From Triticum aestivum (lineage: Eukaryota; Streptophyta; Magnoliopsida; Poales; Poaceae), in contig NC_057800.1 in NCBI RefSeq assembly GCF_018294505.1, positions 176,684,113 to 176,748,112 on the forward strand: DNA of 64,000 nucleotides, written 5' to 3'. A model generated the notes under the pieces. It was not told the origin of the DNA. It saw nothing but the letters and a program-made list of their open reading frames with translations, and ran no database searches. This document shows, piece by piece, positions 21,338-32,437 of the stretch; position 1 is the first letter of the stretch, and each line of letters begins with the position of its first letter. The translations under genes and the position numbers were made by a program.

Positions 21338-21590
21338 GTTCATCAAGAAATTCAACAAGTGGCATAGTAGTATCAAGCATAGAAGTAGTTTCATCATAAG
21401 TATCATGCATAGCAGAAGTGGCATCATCAATAACATGCGACATATCAGAACGAATAGCAGAAGCAGGTTTAGGTGTCGCAAGCTTACTCAAAACAGAAGG
21501 TGAATCAAGTGCAGAGCTAGATGGCAGTTCCTTACCTCCCCTCGTAGTTGAGGGATAAATCTTGGTTTTTGGATCTCTCAAGTTCTTCAT
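21338..21590 (-). pseudogene. G2 gag, first 84 codons
   Basis: The frame starts MKNLRDPKTKIYPSTTRGGK at 21590 and is Ser/Thr-rich. At 21337 the reading frame passes into the Copia A LTR, so the open frame to 21216 has about 40 foreign codons. This confirms that Copia A inserted within gag. Confidence 0.75.
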
Positions 21591-21640
21591 AATGATAAGC
21601 AGATATAAATCCCAAGTGACTCAAAGAATAGAGCTATGCT

Positions 21641-21657
21641 CCCCGGCAACGGCGCCA
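21641..21657 (-). other. Primer binding site of G2 (TGGCGCC type)
   Basis: The minus strand reads TGGCGCCGTTGCCGGGG 11 nt after the LTR end. This is the primer site typical of Athila-group elements, complementary to a tRNA-Asp type 3' end by family knowledge. Confidence 0.88.
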
Positions 21658-21668
21658 GAAAATAGTCT

Positions 21669-23067
21669 TGATAACCCACAAGTATAGGGGATCGCAATAG
21701 TTTTTGAGGGTAGAGTATTCAACCCAAATTTATTGATTCGACACAAGGGGAGCCAAAGAATATTCTCAAGTATTAGCAGCTGAGTTGTCAATTCAACCAC
21801 ACCTGGAAACTTAATATCTGCAGCAAAGTACTTAGTAGCAAATTAATATGATAGTAGTGATAACGGTAGCAAAAGGTAACAGTAGCAAAAGTAATGTTTT
21901 TGCTATTTTGTAATGATGATAGCAATAGCAACGGAAAAGTAAATAAGCGAAGAACAGTATATGGAAAGCTCATAGGCAATGGATCAGTGATGGAGAATTA
22001 TGCCGGATGCGGTTCATCATGTAACAGTCATAACCTAGGGTGACACAGAACTAGCTCCAATTCATCAATGTCATGTAGGCGTGTATTCTGAATATAGTCA
22101 TACGTGCTTATGGAAAAGAACTTGCATGACATCTTTTGTCCTACGCTCCCGTGGCAGCGGGGTCCTAATGGAAACTAAGGAATATTAAGGCCTCCTTTTA
22201 ATAGAGTACCGGAACAAAGCATTAGCGCATAGTGAATACATGAACTCCTCAAACTATGGTCATCACTAGTAAGTATCCCGATTATTGTCACTTCGGGGTT
22301 AACGGATAATAACACATAATAGGTGACTATAGACTTGCAAGATAGGATCAAGAACTCTCATATATTGATGAAAACATAATAGGTTCATATATGAAATCAT
22401 GGCACTCGGGCCCTAGTGACAAGCACTAAGCATAGCAAAGTCATAGCAACATCAATCTCAGAACATAGTGGATACTAGGGATCAAACCCTAACAAAACTA
22501 ACTCGATTACATGATAGATCTCATCCAACCCATCACTGTCCAGCAAGCCTACGATGGAATTACTCACGCAAGGCGGTGAGCATCATGAAATTGGTGATGG
22601 AGGATGGTTGATGATGACAATGGCGATGGATTGCCCTCTCCGGAGCCCCGAACGGACTCCAGATCAGCCTCCCGAGAGGTTTTAGGGCTTGGCGGCGGCT
22701 CCATATCGTAAAACGCGATGAATTCTTCTCTCTGATTTTTTCTCCCCGAAAGCAAATATATAGAGTTGGAGTTGAGGTCGGAGGAGCTCCAGGGGGCCCA
22801 TGAGGTAGGGGGCGCGCCCCCACCCTCGTTGACAGGAGGTGGCCCCCCTGATCTTCATCTTTTGCAAGGATTTTTTTATTATTTCTGAATAGATGTTCCG
22901 TGAAGTTTCAGGTCATTCCGAGAACTTTTGTTTCTGCACATAAATACACCATAGCAATTCTGCTGAAAATGTCGTTAGTCCGGGTTAGTTCCATTCAAAT
23001 CATGCAAGTTAAAGCCCAAAACAAGGGCAAAAGTGTTTGGAAAAGTAGATACGACGGAGACGTATCA
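21669..23067 (-). repeat. 5' LTR of G2, 1399 bp
   Basis: Bounded by TGATAACCCACAAG on the left and ACGGAGACGTATCA on the right in plus orientation, with the primer site on the expected side. No coding content is seen. Confidence 0.9.
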
Positions 23068-23802
23068 GGCATCACGTCCGTGTCAAGTAGATCGAAACGA
23101 TTCTGCATCTACTACTATTACTCCACACATCGACCGCTATCTAGCATGCATCTAGAGTATTAAGTTCATAAGAACAGAGTAACGCATTAAGCAAGATGAC
23201 ATGATGTAGAGGGATAAACTCAAGAAATATGATATAAACCCCATCTTTTTATCCTCGATGGCAACAATACAATACGTGCCTTGCTGCCCCTACTATCACT
23301 GGGAAAGGACACCGCAAGATTGAACCCAAAGCTGAGCAGTTCTCCCATTGCAGGAAAGATCAATCTAGTAGGTCAAACTAAATCGATAATTCGAAGAGAC
23401 TTGCAAAGATATCAAATCATGCATATGAGAATTCAGAGAAGAACCAAATAATATTCATAGATAATATTGTTCATAAACCCACAATTCATCGGTTCTCGGC
23501 AAACACACCGCAAAAGAATATTACATCGAATAGATCTCCAAGAACATCAAGGAGAACTTTGTATTGAGAATCAAAGAGAGAGAAGAAGCCATCTAGCTAA
23601 TAACTATGGACCCAAAGGTCTGTGGTAAACTACTCATGCTTCATCGAAGAGGCTATGTTGTTGATGTAGAAGCCCTCTGTGATCGATTCCCCCTCCGGCA
23701 GATTGCCTGAAGAGGCCCCAAGATGGGATCTCACGGGTACAGAAGGTTGCGGTGGTGAAAAAGTGGTTTCGTGGCTCTCTGCTATCGATCTAGGGTATAA
23801 GA

Positions 23803-23837
<35 letters not shown>

Positions 23838-24174
23838 AAAGAAGTACACCGGTGGAGCTATGAGGGGCCCACGAGGGTGGGGAGCGCGCCCTCCTGCCTC
23901 GTGGCCGCCTCGTGGAGTTCTAGACTTCAAATCCAAGTCTTTTGGATTGCTTTCGGTCCAAGAAAGACCATCGCGATGGTTTCGTTCCGTTTGGTATTCC
24001 TTTTCTGTGAAACTCTAAAATAGGCAAAAAAACAGAAACTGGCACTGGGCCTCCGGTTAATAGGTTAGTCCCAAAAATAATAACAAAGAGCATATTAAAT
24101 CCCATTAAACATCCAAAACAGATGATATAATAGCACGAAACAATCAAAAATTATAGATACGTTGGAGATGTATC
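23068..24174 (-). repeat. Older gypsy LTR fragment (WHAM-like) hosting G2 and Copia B
   Basis: Read on the minus strand it begins GATACATCTCCAACGTATC at 24174 and runs 1107 bp until G2 cuts it. It shares its first ~60 bp with the LTR of G5 in inverse orientation. Copia B begins at 24175, one base short of the expected LTR terminus, so this LTR is older than G2 and Copia B. Confidence 0.8.
23804..23834. repeat. (TA)n microsatellite
   Basis: About 15 TA units expand the TATA region of the old LTR fragment. Confidence 0.95.
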
Positions 24175-25505
24175 TGAAGGAAATATGCCCTAGACGCAAT
24201 AATAAAGTTGTTATTTATATTTCCTTATATCGTGATAAATGTTTATTATTTAATGCTAGAATTGTATTAACCGGAAACTTAGTACATGTGTGAATACATA
24301 GACAAACAGAATGTCACTAGTATGCCTCTACTTGCCTAGCTCGTTGAATCAATGATGGTTATGTTTCCTAACCATAGACATGAGTTGTCATTTGATTAAC
24401 GGGATCACATCATTAGAGAATGATGTGATTGACTTGACCCATCCGTTAGCTTAGCATAATGATTGTTTAGTTTGTTGATATTGCTTTCTCCATAACTTAT
24501 ACATGTTCCTATGACTAGGAGATCATGCAACTCCCGAATACAAGAGGAACACTTGGTGTGCTATCAAACGTCACAACGTAACTGGGTGACTATAAAGATG
24601 TTCTACAAGTGTCTCCAATGGTGTTTGTTGACTTGGCATAGATCGAGATTAGGATTTGTCACTCCGAGTATCGGAGAGGTATCTCTGGGCCCTCTCGGTA
24701 ATGCACATCACTATAAGCCTTGCAAGCAATGTGACCAATGAGTTAGTTACGGGATGATGCATCATGGAATGAGTAAAGAGACTTGCCGGTAACGAGATTG
24801 AACTAGGTATGATGATACCGACGATCGAATCTCGGGCAAGTAACATACCGATGACAAAGGGAATAATGTATATCATTATGCGGTTTGACCGATAAAGATC
24901 TTCGTAGAATATGTGGTAGCCAGTATGAACATCCAGGTTCCGCTATTGGTTATTGACCGGAGACGTGTCTCGGTCATGTCTACATAGTTCTCGAACCCGT
25001 AGGGTCCGCACGCTTAACGTTCGGTGATGATCGGTATTATGAGTTTATGTGTTTTGATGTACCGAAGATAGTTTGGAGTCCAGGATGTGATCAAAGACAT
25101 GACGAGGAGTCTCGAAATGGTCGAGAATTAAATATTGATATATTTGATGACTATATTCGAACACTAGATGAGTTCCGCGGTCACCGGATAATTATCGGAG
25201 TACCAGGGTGTTATCAGAACCCCCGGGGGATCTAATGGGCCAACATGGGCCTTGGTGGAGAGAGAGGGCCGGCCAAGGCAGGGCCGCATGCCACTCCCCC
25301 TCTAGTCCAAATTGGACTAGGGAAGGGGGTGGCGCCCCCCCTTTCCTTCTCTTCTCTCCCTCTCCTTCCTTCCCCCTTCCTCCTGCTAGTAGGACTAGGA
25401 AAGGGGAGTACTACTCCTACTAGGAGGAGGACTCCTCCCCTCCTTGGCGTGCCACCAAGGGTCGGCCGGCCTCCCCCCTTGCTCCTTTATATATGGGGCA
25501 GGGAG
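24175..25505 (+). repeat. 5' LTR of Copia B, first part
   Basis: Starts TGAAGGAAATATGCCC and ends GGGAG just before G3. The TATA box TATATAT at 25488-25494 is only about 12 bp before the G3 insertion, so the promoter is separated from the rest of the element. Confidence 0.92.
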
Positions 25506-25988
25506 TGAGGGAGTCCTGGATTAAGGGGTCCTCGGGCATCCGGCCTGTTAGCCATGGGCCGGACTGATGGGTTGTGAAGACACAAAGACCAAAGCTTGCA
25601 CCCGTGTCCGGATGGGACTCTCCTTGGCGTGGAAGGCAAGCTTGGCTGCCGAATATGTAGATTCTTTTCTTTGTAACCGACCTTGTGTAACTCTAGATCC
25701 CTCATGTGTCTATATAAACCGGAGGGCTAGGTCCGTAGATAGGACGAATACTCATTATCATAGTCATACAGGCTAGACTTCTAGGGTTTAGCCATTACGA
25801 TCTCGAGGTAGATCAACTCTTGTAATACTCGTATTCATCAATATCAATCAAGCAGGACGTACGGTATTACCTCCATAGAGTGGGCCCGAACCTGGGTAAA
25901 CATCGTGTCCCCTGTCTCATGTTACCATCGACCTAAGACGCACAGTACGGGACCCCCTACCCCAGATCCGCCGGTTTTGACACCGACA
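25506..25988 (+). repeat. 5' LTR of G3, 483 bp
   Basis: Begins TGAGGGAGTCCTGG and ends TTTTGACACCGACA. A TATA box TATATAAA lies at 25711-25718. The primer site TGGTGCTTTCAGTGAGAG follows one base after the LTR end. Confidence 0.94.
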
Positions 25989-25989
25989 T

Positions 25990-26007
25990 TGGTGCTTTCA
26001 GTGAGAG
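25990..26007 (+). other. Primer binding site region of G3
   Basis: TGGTGCTTTCAGTGAGAG follows the LTR end after one base, the form usual for this family. I cannot name the tRNA with confidence. Confidence 0.65.
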
Positions 26008-26014
26008 TTCCACT

Positions 26015-26887
26015 GTGCTGTCGACAACGGGATCGATGACTCGCCTCATCCTTAAAGACAATATCACTACCCGAGGAGAACTGGCCATAGGCCAAACCCT
26101 CCAGTTGGGCAGCTTTACGATGACCGCCCATTCGGTCATTAAGCCGACGATGACCTCTTGGGCCATCGAAAATCCTCTTTGTATCGACCCCAAACACTCC
26201 AAGCAGATGGATCCGACGGAGTTTTCGTCTTTAAACGAGTTCCTTGATCGTATTACCACCCTGGGAATCGCCACAGATTACGATCGGATTGGGCTCAAAC
26301 CCGACCAAAGAGAAATCAAATCTCCACCGATCCCCCACAAAATAGCGGTAGTCGAGGAGCAAGACGGTGACTCTTCCCCTATACTGAAGATGGACTACGT
26401 CCGGATCGCCGACCCTGCAGAGCCGGATACCCACCCGCAAAAGGAGATGACCGGCCTTCCGAACATAGAATCGAACAGCGGGCAAAGGCAACCAGAAGAT
26501 ACTCCGGAGCCCGGACTGTTAAGTCTGGAAAAACTTCAGACTCCGGATCATCGATCGGGCCAGGGTCCAGATCCAATTCCACCCGCCCACCCAGACATAA
26601 GCGCTCTCACGAGCATACAAAAGCAGTCTCAAGAAACGGTCCACCACTTCTGGGCCAGATTCCTCCTTGTCAAGGACAAGGTTAAAGATTGCCGTGACGA
26701 GGACGCGATATCAGCGTTTCGCAACAATTGCACGAACGAAGGAATCCTCAACGCCATTAATCGCCGCCGCATACTACACTTCACTGACTTGGCAACTATC
26801 ATACAGAAGTACAGCGCAATGGAAAGCGCCTGGAGGGATCAGGCAGCTTGTTGGGAGCTATCGATCCCAACTCAACCACTGGTCTAG
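26015..26887 (+). pseudogene. G3 gag, decayed
   Basis: A 290-codon open frame with an acidic, Pro-rich middle and a capsid C-terminal segment (QETVHHFWARFLLVKDKVKD, DLATIIQKYSAMESAWRDQ). It then loses its frame. The N-terminal half looks linked to this segment without a full capsid core, so part of gag may be deleted; that is inferred from memory of the family. The start codon is uncertain. Confidence 0.7.
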
Positions 26888-27235
26888 GAGAAAAGGGCAC
26901 CTCCTCGTGACGCGCCCAGTCCAATAGCCAAGAAATACAAACCCATCACACGGTGCAGAACCGTTCTGGAGGGATAGCTCGATGGCCCATGCAAAATACA
27001 CACAACACCGGATACCATACCAACCCACAGCCTTAGAGCATGTTGGATACTCCGGCAGGTAGCCAAAAGCGGCGAGGACATCGTTACCAAAAACCCGGAG
27101 CAACACCCTCCAGAAGACAACGACCCCAGAGTACTGACGGTCTTTGAGACATTCACTTCAAACAAAAAGCGCAAAAGGGCACTTCGCGGCCTCGCCGACG
27201 TCTGTCAAGTCGCCACAGTAAACCCTTGGAACGAC

Positions 27236-27499
27236 ATGGCTATAACCTTTAATGCCGGCGATGAACCAAAATACAGGATAGTTCAAGCACCAGCCGCTTT
27301 AGTCCTCATTCCTATCATGGACGGCTTTCAACTTACCAAGGTCCTCATGGACGGTGGAAGTGTACTAAACCTCATCTATGAGGATACACTCCACAAAATG
27401 GAAATAGACAGGAGCCGCATCAAGCAAAGCAGCACAACCTTCCGAGGAATCATTCCCAGTCGGGAGGCGCGGTGTGTGGGAAAAATCACACTTGACGTG
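27236..27499 (+). pseudogene. G3 protease, cut by a solo LTR
   Basis: The frame contains AALVLIPIMDGFQLTKVLMD and the aspartic protease site LMDGGSVLNLIYEDTL, the DGGS form found in Tat elements. The solo LTR begins at 27500 in ITLDV; the protease continues after 27987 (SSGYHALLGWDAFA) with a stop at 28087-28089. Confidence 0.85.
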
Positions 27500-27981
27500 T
27501 GTGGGAGTCCTGGATTAGGGGGTCTCCGGACAGCCGGACTATCTCCATTGGTTGGACTGTTAGACTATGAAGATACAAGATTGAAGACTTCGTCTCGTGT
27601 CCGGATGGGACTCTACTTGGCGTGGAAGGCAAGCTAGGCAATACGTATATGGATATCTCCTCCTTTGTAACCGACCTTGTGTAACCCTAACCCTCTCTGG
27701 TGTCTATATAAACCGAAGGGTTTTAGTCCATAGGACAACAATCACAACATACAATCATACCATAGGCTAGCTTCTAGGGTTTAGCCTCTCTGATCTCGTG
27801 GTAGATCTACTCTTGTAACACCCATATCATCAATATTAATCAAGCATGACGTAGGGTTTTACCTCCATCAAGAGGGCCTGAACCTGGGTAAAACTTCGTG
27901 TCCCTTGCCTCATGTTACCATCCGGCCTAGACGCATAGTTTGGGACCCCCTACTCGAGATCCGCCGGTTTTGACACCGACA
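27500..27981 (+). repeat. Solo LTR of a G6-like gypsy subfamily inside G3
   Basis: 482 bp, starting TGTGGGAGTCCTGG and ending TTTTGACACCGACA, flanked by an exact 5-bp TSD ACGTG (27495-27499 and 27982-27986). It is closer to the G6 LTR (56529-57011) than to the G3 LTRs. It is the product of LTR-LTR recombination of an element once inserted in G3. Confidence 0.95.
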
Positions 27982-27986
27982 ACGTG

Positions 27987-30900
27987 GTATTCGGCACGCC
28001 GGAGAATTATCGGTTTGAAGAAATCACCTTCCAAGTGGCTCCTTTCAGCAGCGGATACCACGCCCTGTTGGGGTGGGATGCTTTTGCATGATTCCAAGCT
28101 CTACCTCCTTACGGGTATATGAAGCTCAAAATGCCCGGACCAAATGGCATAATCACTCTTGTCAGTGATCCAAACATAGCACTCTGCGCCAAAAACAAAA
28201 CTGCATCCCTGGCCCTTGAGGCATTATCTAAAGCCCTTGCGGCCGAAGAATTAACCGCACTGCGCTCCACAGTGGATAGGGACGATGTGATCTTAGACAA
28301 ATGACCCAAATCCACCTCCTTCAAACCGGCAGAAGAAATATTCAAATTCCAGGTCCACCCAACGGACCCCAAGAAGACAACGTCTATTGGAGCACAACTA
28401 GACCCAACGGTCGACGCCGCACTAAGGGATTTCCTTCGCGAAAACTGGGATATATTCGCCTCGCACCCTTCTGACATGCCTGGAATCCCACGTGAGCTGG
28501 CCGAACATAGCCTTAATATCTTAAAGGGATACAAACCAATCAAACAAGCATTGTGGCGCTTTTCCGAGACCAAACGCCAAGCTAATTGAGGCCGGATTCA
28601 TTAGAGAAATAAAAACATCCGGACTAGCTGGCAAACCTGGTGATGGTACCAAAGAAGGACAAATCCTGGCAGTTGTGCGTCGATTCTAAAGACCTCAATA
28701 AGGCTTGCCCTAAAGATCCCTTCCCCCTCCCCCGCATCGACCAAATCATTGATGCTACTGCAGGACATGACTCACTGTGTTTCCTTGATGCATATTCCCG
28801 GATACCATCAAATCAAAATGAAGGAGTCCGATCAAGCTGCAACAACATTCATTACCCCATACGGGCCATTCTGCTTCAACACCATGCCCTTCGGGCTCAA
28901 GAACACTTGTGCCACATACCAACGCATAATTCAAACATGTCTGGAGAAACAGATAGGCAAGACAGTTGAAGCTTATGTGGACGACGTCGTCATCAAAACT
29001 AGGCATGTCGAAACACTAATAGACGATTTACGTCTCACATTTGAAAACCTCCGCGCATATGTCATTAAGCGCAATCTAGAAAAGTGCGTTTTTGGCGTCC
29101 CCGCTAGAAAACTGCTGGGCTTCATCGCTTCCAACAGAGGAATTGAAGCAAATCCAGCCAAAATCTGAGCTCTGTCACAATTGGCCACGCCAATAGACCT
29201 CAAACAAGTCCAAAAGCTCATGGGTTGCGTGGCAGCTCTAAGCCGCTTTATCTCCAGATTGGGAGAAAAGGCACTACCACTCTATCGCCTTCTACAGCGA
29301 ACCGATCACTTAGAGTGGACGGACACGGAAACAGCCGGACTGGAGGAAATAAAAACCCTTCTTGTGAGCAACCCAATCCTGGCCGCGCCAAACATCGGTG
29401 AACCGATGCTATTATACATATTGGCAACACATTAGGTGGTGAGCGTCGTGCTCGTCGTTGAACGAGAAAAGGACGGACACAAATTCCCGCTTCAGAAGCC
29501 AGTATACTACGTATCCACTGTCCTTACACCATGCAAATCCCGATACCCCCATTATCAAAAGATAGCATACGCGGTCTTCATGGCATCCGGAAAGCTCTGT
29601 CACTACTTCCAGGAGCGCTCGATCACGGTGGCTTCCAAGGACCACTCAATGACATTATAAACAACCGCGATGCCACGGGCCGGATTGCCAAATGGGCTAT
29701 TGAGCTCCTTCCATTTGATATTACATACAAACCACGTTGAGCTATTAAATCCCAAGTACTGACTGACTTCGTCACCGAATGGATAGAGGCCGAACTCCCT
29801 AAAGAGTACGGCACATATTCCAATTGGGTTATGTATTTTGATGGCTCCAAAATGCTGGCAGGGCTAGGGGCGGGCGTTGTTTTAACGTCACCTAGTGGAG
29901 ACGTCGTTCAGTACGTACTCCAAGTACTATACACAGACTCCAACAACACATCCGAATACGAGGCCTTATTGCATGGTCTTCGGATGGCTGTCTCCATGGG
30001 CATACAACGCCTAGAAGTACGCGGGGACTCAAACCTTGAAATATCTCAAATAAATGGAGACTTCGACGCCAAAGATCCGAAGATGGCAGCTTATCGTAAT
30101 GCCGTCATAAAAATTTCGGCCCGGTTCGAGGGGCTCGAGTTCCATCATGTGGCTTGAGAAAGTAATCAAGCGGCGGACATTCTTGCTCGTATCGGCTCTA
30201 AGCGCGACCCCTTCCCACCTAATATCTTTCTGGAAAGGCTTTTTAAGACATCCATGGTGTGGGAGGGGGAAAACGGCAACACTAGCCCGGATCCGAACAT
30301 AACCCCAGATTCCGAAAACACCGAATCATTGGAGGCTCAACCACCGAAATAGCACCATCGGCGCATCTCATCATGGCCGTCATTGCCCCATGGACCGAAC
30401 CCTTCCTGGCCTACCTTAACAGGAAGGAGCTTCCCGAGGACCAGAATGAGGCCCGCTGCATTGTCCGGCGTTCGAAGGCCTATAAGGTTCATTATGGAGA
30501 GCTCTATAAGACAAGCGATACCGGAGTTCTTCAACGATGTATCTCCGAGGAAGAGGGGCGGCAGCTCTTGGCTAAAATTCACTCCAGACTCGGCGGTCAC
30601 CATGCCGCAGCTCGGGCCCTTGTTAGCAAGGCCTTCCGTACAGGGTTTTATTGGCTGACGGCCCGAGCAGATGCATAGGACCTTGTTCAACATTGCGTCG
30701 AATAGCAACTCTTTGCCAACCAAATCCATATGCCCCCCACTGCCTTACAAACAATCCCCATCACTTGTCCTTTTGCGGTCTGGGGACTCGATATGGTCAG
30801 AACCCTTAAAGGAGGAAGCCATAAGAGAAAGTATTTGCTGGTCATGGTGGATAAATTCACTAAGTAGATAGAGGCCAAACCAGTCAAAACGGCCGAAGAG

Positions 30901-31622
30901 GGGCCGGTAATAGATATCATATCTGGCGTGGTACACCATTATGGTGTCCACATAACATAATCACCAATAATGGCTCTAATTTCACAGCCGATGAAGTGAA
31001 AACCTAGTGTGCTAATCTGGGCATTAAGCTCGATTACGCCTCTGTCTATCACCCGAAGACAAACGGTCAAGTCAAACGGGATAATGGTCTTATTATGAGC
31101 GGCATCAAACCTAGACTAGTGCGGTCTTTGAAAGAATCAAACAAGCACTGGGTGGAGGAACTTGACTCCGTACTCTGGGGGCTGTGAACCATGCCCAACC
31201 GCACTACTGGATATACACCTCTCATCATGGTATACGATGCAGAAGCAGTGTTACCCTGTGATATTATTCATGACTCGCCTCAAGTGCGCATGTACGAAGA
31301 GAGAGAAGCCGATCTTGATCGGCAGGACAACTTAGATGCCTTGGAGGAGGAGCGCGACGTCGCAAAAGCCCGTTCCGCATTTTATCAAGAGCAGGCTCGC
31401 AGGTATCAAAGCAGAGAAGTGCAGGCCAAGTCTTATAATGTTGGTGAACTCGTTCTACGCCTACCGGAGAAGAAAAAGGACAAACTCAAGCCCAAGTGGG
31501 AGGGTCCCTTCATCATTGACGAAGTTCTCAGTGGAGGAGCATACCGCCTGCGTGATGCGTCAGACAATCACCTGGAGCCAAACCCCTAGAACGCGGCCAG
31601 ACTCCGACAATTTTATGCCTAG
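27987..31622 (+). pseudogene. G3 pol: reverse transcriptase, two RNase H domains, integrase; decayed
   Basis: Order: protease tail, reverse transcriptase (PKDPFPLPRIDQIIDATAGH, AYVDDVVIKTRH near 28972), Gypsy RNase H (PHYQKIAYAVFMASGKLCHY), a second RNase H-like domain (MYFDGSKMLAGLGAGVVLTS, NTSEYEALLHGLRMA, VRGDSNLEISQINGDF, about 29831-30157), integrase zinc region (30373-30678), core and C-terminal part (TTGYTPLIMVYDAEAVLPC, PKWEGPFIIDEVLSGGAYRL). Several frameshifts and stops break it, for example TGA at 29166-29168 and TAG at 30676-30678. It ends at 31622. Confidence 0.9.
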
Positions 31623-32437
31623 CACCGAACTCTGTGTTTGTCTCCTTCCTCCTGTTATTAACGTTATTTTTTCTCTCTCTTTTTGTTTTTTATCTTTTTT
31701 CTTTTTGCTCTTTAGCCCTACGGCTTTAGTACGGCTAGATCGTCCTCCCCTAATGCGTACATCTCCACATATGTACGTTCATTATACCTGGGGGCTTCTC
31801 GTATAGAAGCTTGCTATTATTCTTTGAGCATCAAGCTCACCACATATGTGTTTTTCCATATGTACCTTTTCTTTGCCATTATATGCATCGATATGACTTA
31901 AGTTTTGGCCAAGCTAGGTTGCCTGGCTCTTGTGCTTATGCCCTATGTTCCCTTTAGTTTGGCTAGGGCATAAAGGGAGCACCTCTGCGATTGTTACTGC
32001 TGGGTCATCCGGATGTGTACCTCAGACTGGGTGAAGTCTAAAGCTAGCCTTCTTAAGGGAATATTCGGTCGGCAAATTAAAGACGTTTCCGCATTCACTC
32101 CATTGTGAAACCCCAGAAGTTACTTACTCTGCAATTTTTTCAATCACAGTTTGGACATGCACATTAAATGCATGCACACCCAGGGAAAGGAACCCTTAAT
32201 GGAACTATTCTCTCTGGAAGATGTTTCTTACATAATATAATATAAAATAACTAGCCGAATACACATTGTATGTTCAAGCAACTATGACCCCTACGCCTGG
32301 TTCCCATGCATACCCCGGTATATTCTACCGTTAGGGTATTCGGAAACACTCCGCACCTTCGGGTCCAGAGGTTGAAGCGAAAAGGTCGCCATGACAATTG
32401 TTTTTATTATCCAGCTAGAAGGAAAGTACATAGTCAC
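31623..32437. other. Spacer of G3 between pol and the antisense gene
   Basis: About 0.8 kb with no coding potential on either strand. The sense pol and the antisense gene end towards each other here, so it would hold the 3' ends of both transcripts. I could not identify poly(A) signals with confidence. Confidence 0.6.

Larger units (their letters stand above)
21338..23067 (-). mobile_element. G2: Athila-type Ty3/gypsy element, 5' end only
   Basis: On the minus strand this is a complete 5' LTR (21669-23067), a primer site and the first 84 codons of gag. Copia A cuts it there; the rest should lie left of G1, outside the window. The LTR starts TGATACGTCTCCGTCG and ends TGTGGGTTATCA. The flank GGCAT (23068-23072) is the predicted TSD. 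The LTR resembles the Sabrina/WHAM group of Triticeae, from memory. Confidence 0.87.

Noticed and set aside
23068..24174. The old LTR fragment as part of a CACTA or other DNA transposon
   Set aside because: No CACTA termini or inverted repeats; its start matches the gypsy LTR of G5.
25922..26491. Minus-strand ORFs at the start of G3
   Set aside because: They are antisense to gag and the leader and are not shared with G6, unlike the real antisense gene at the other end.
27500..27637. C-terminal part of the open frame that begins at 27236
   Set aside because: From 27500 it reads into the solo LTR, so only the part before that is protease.
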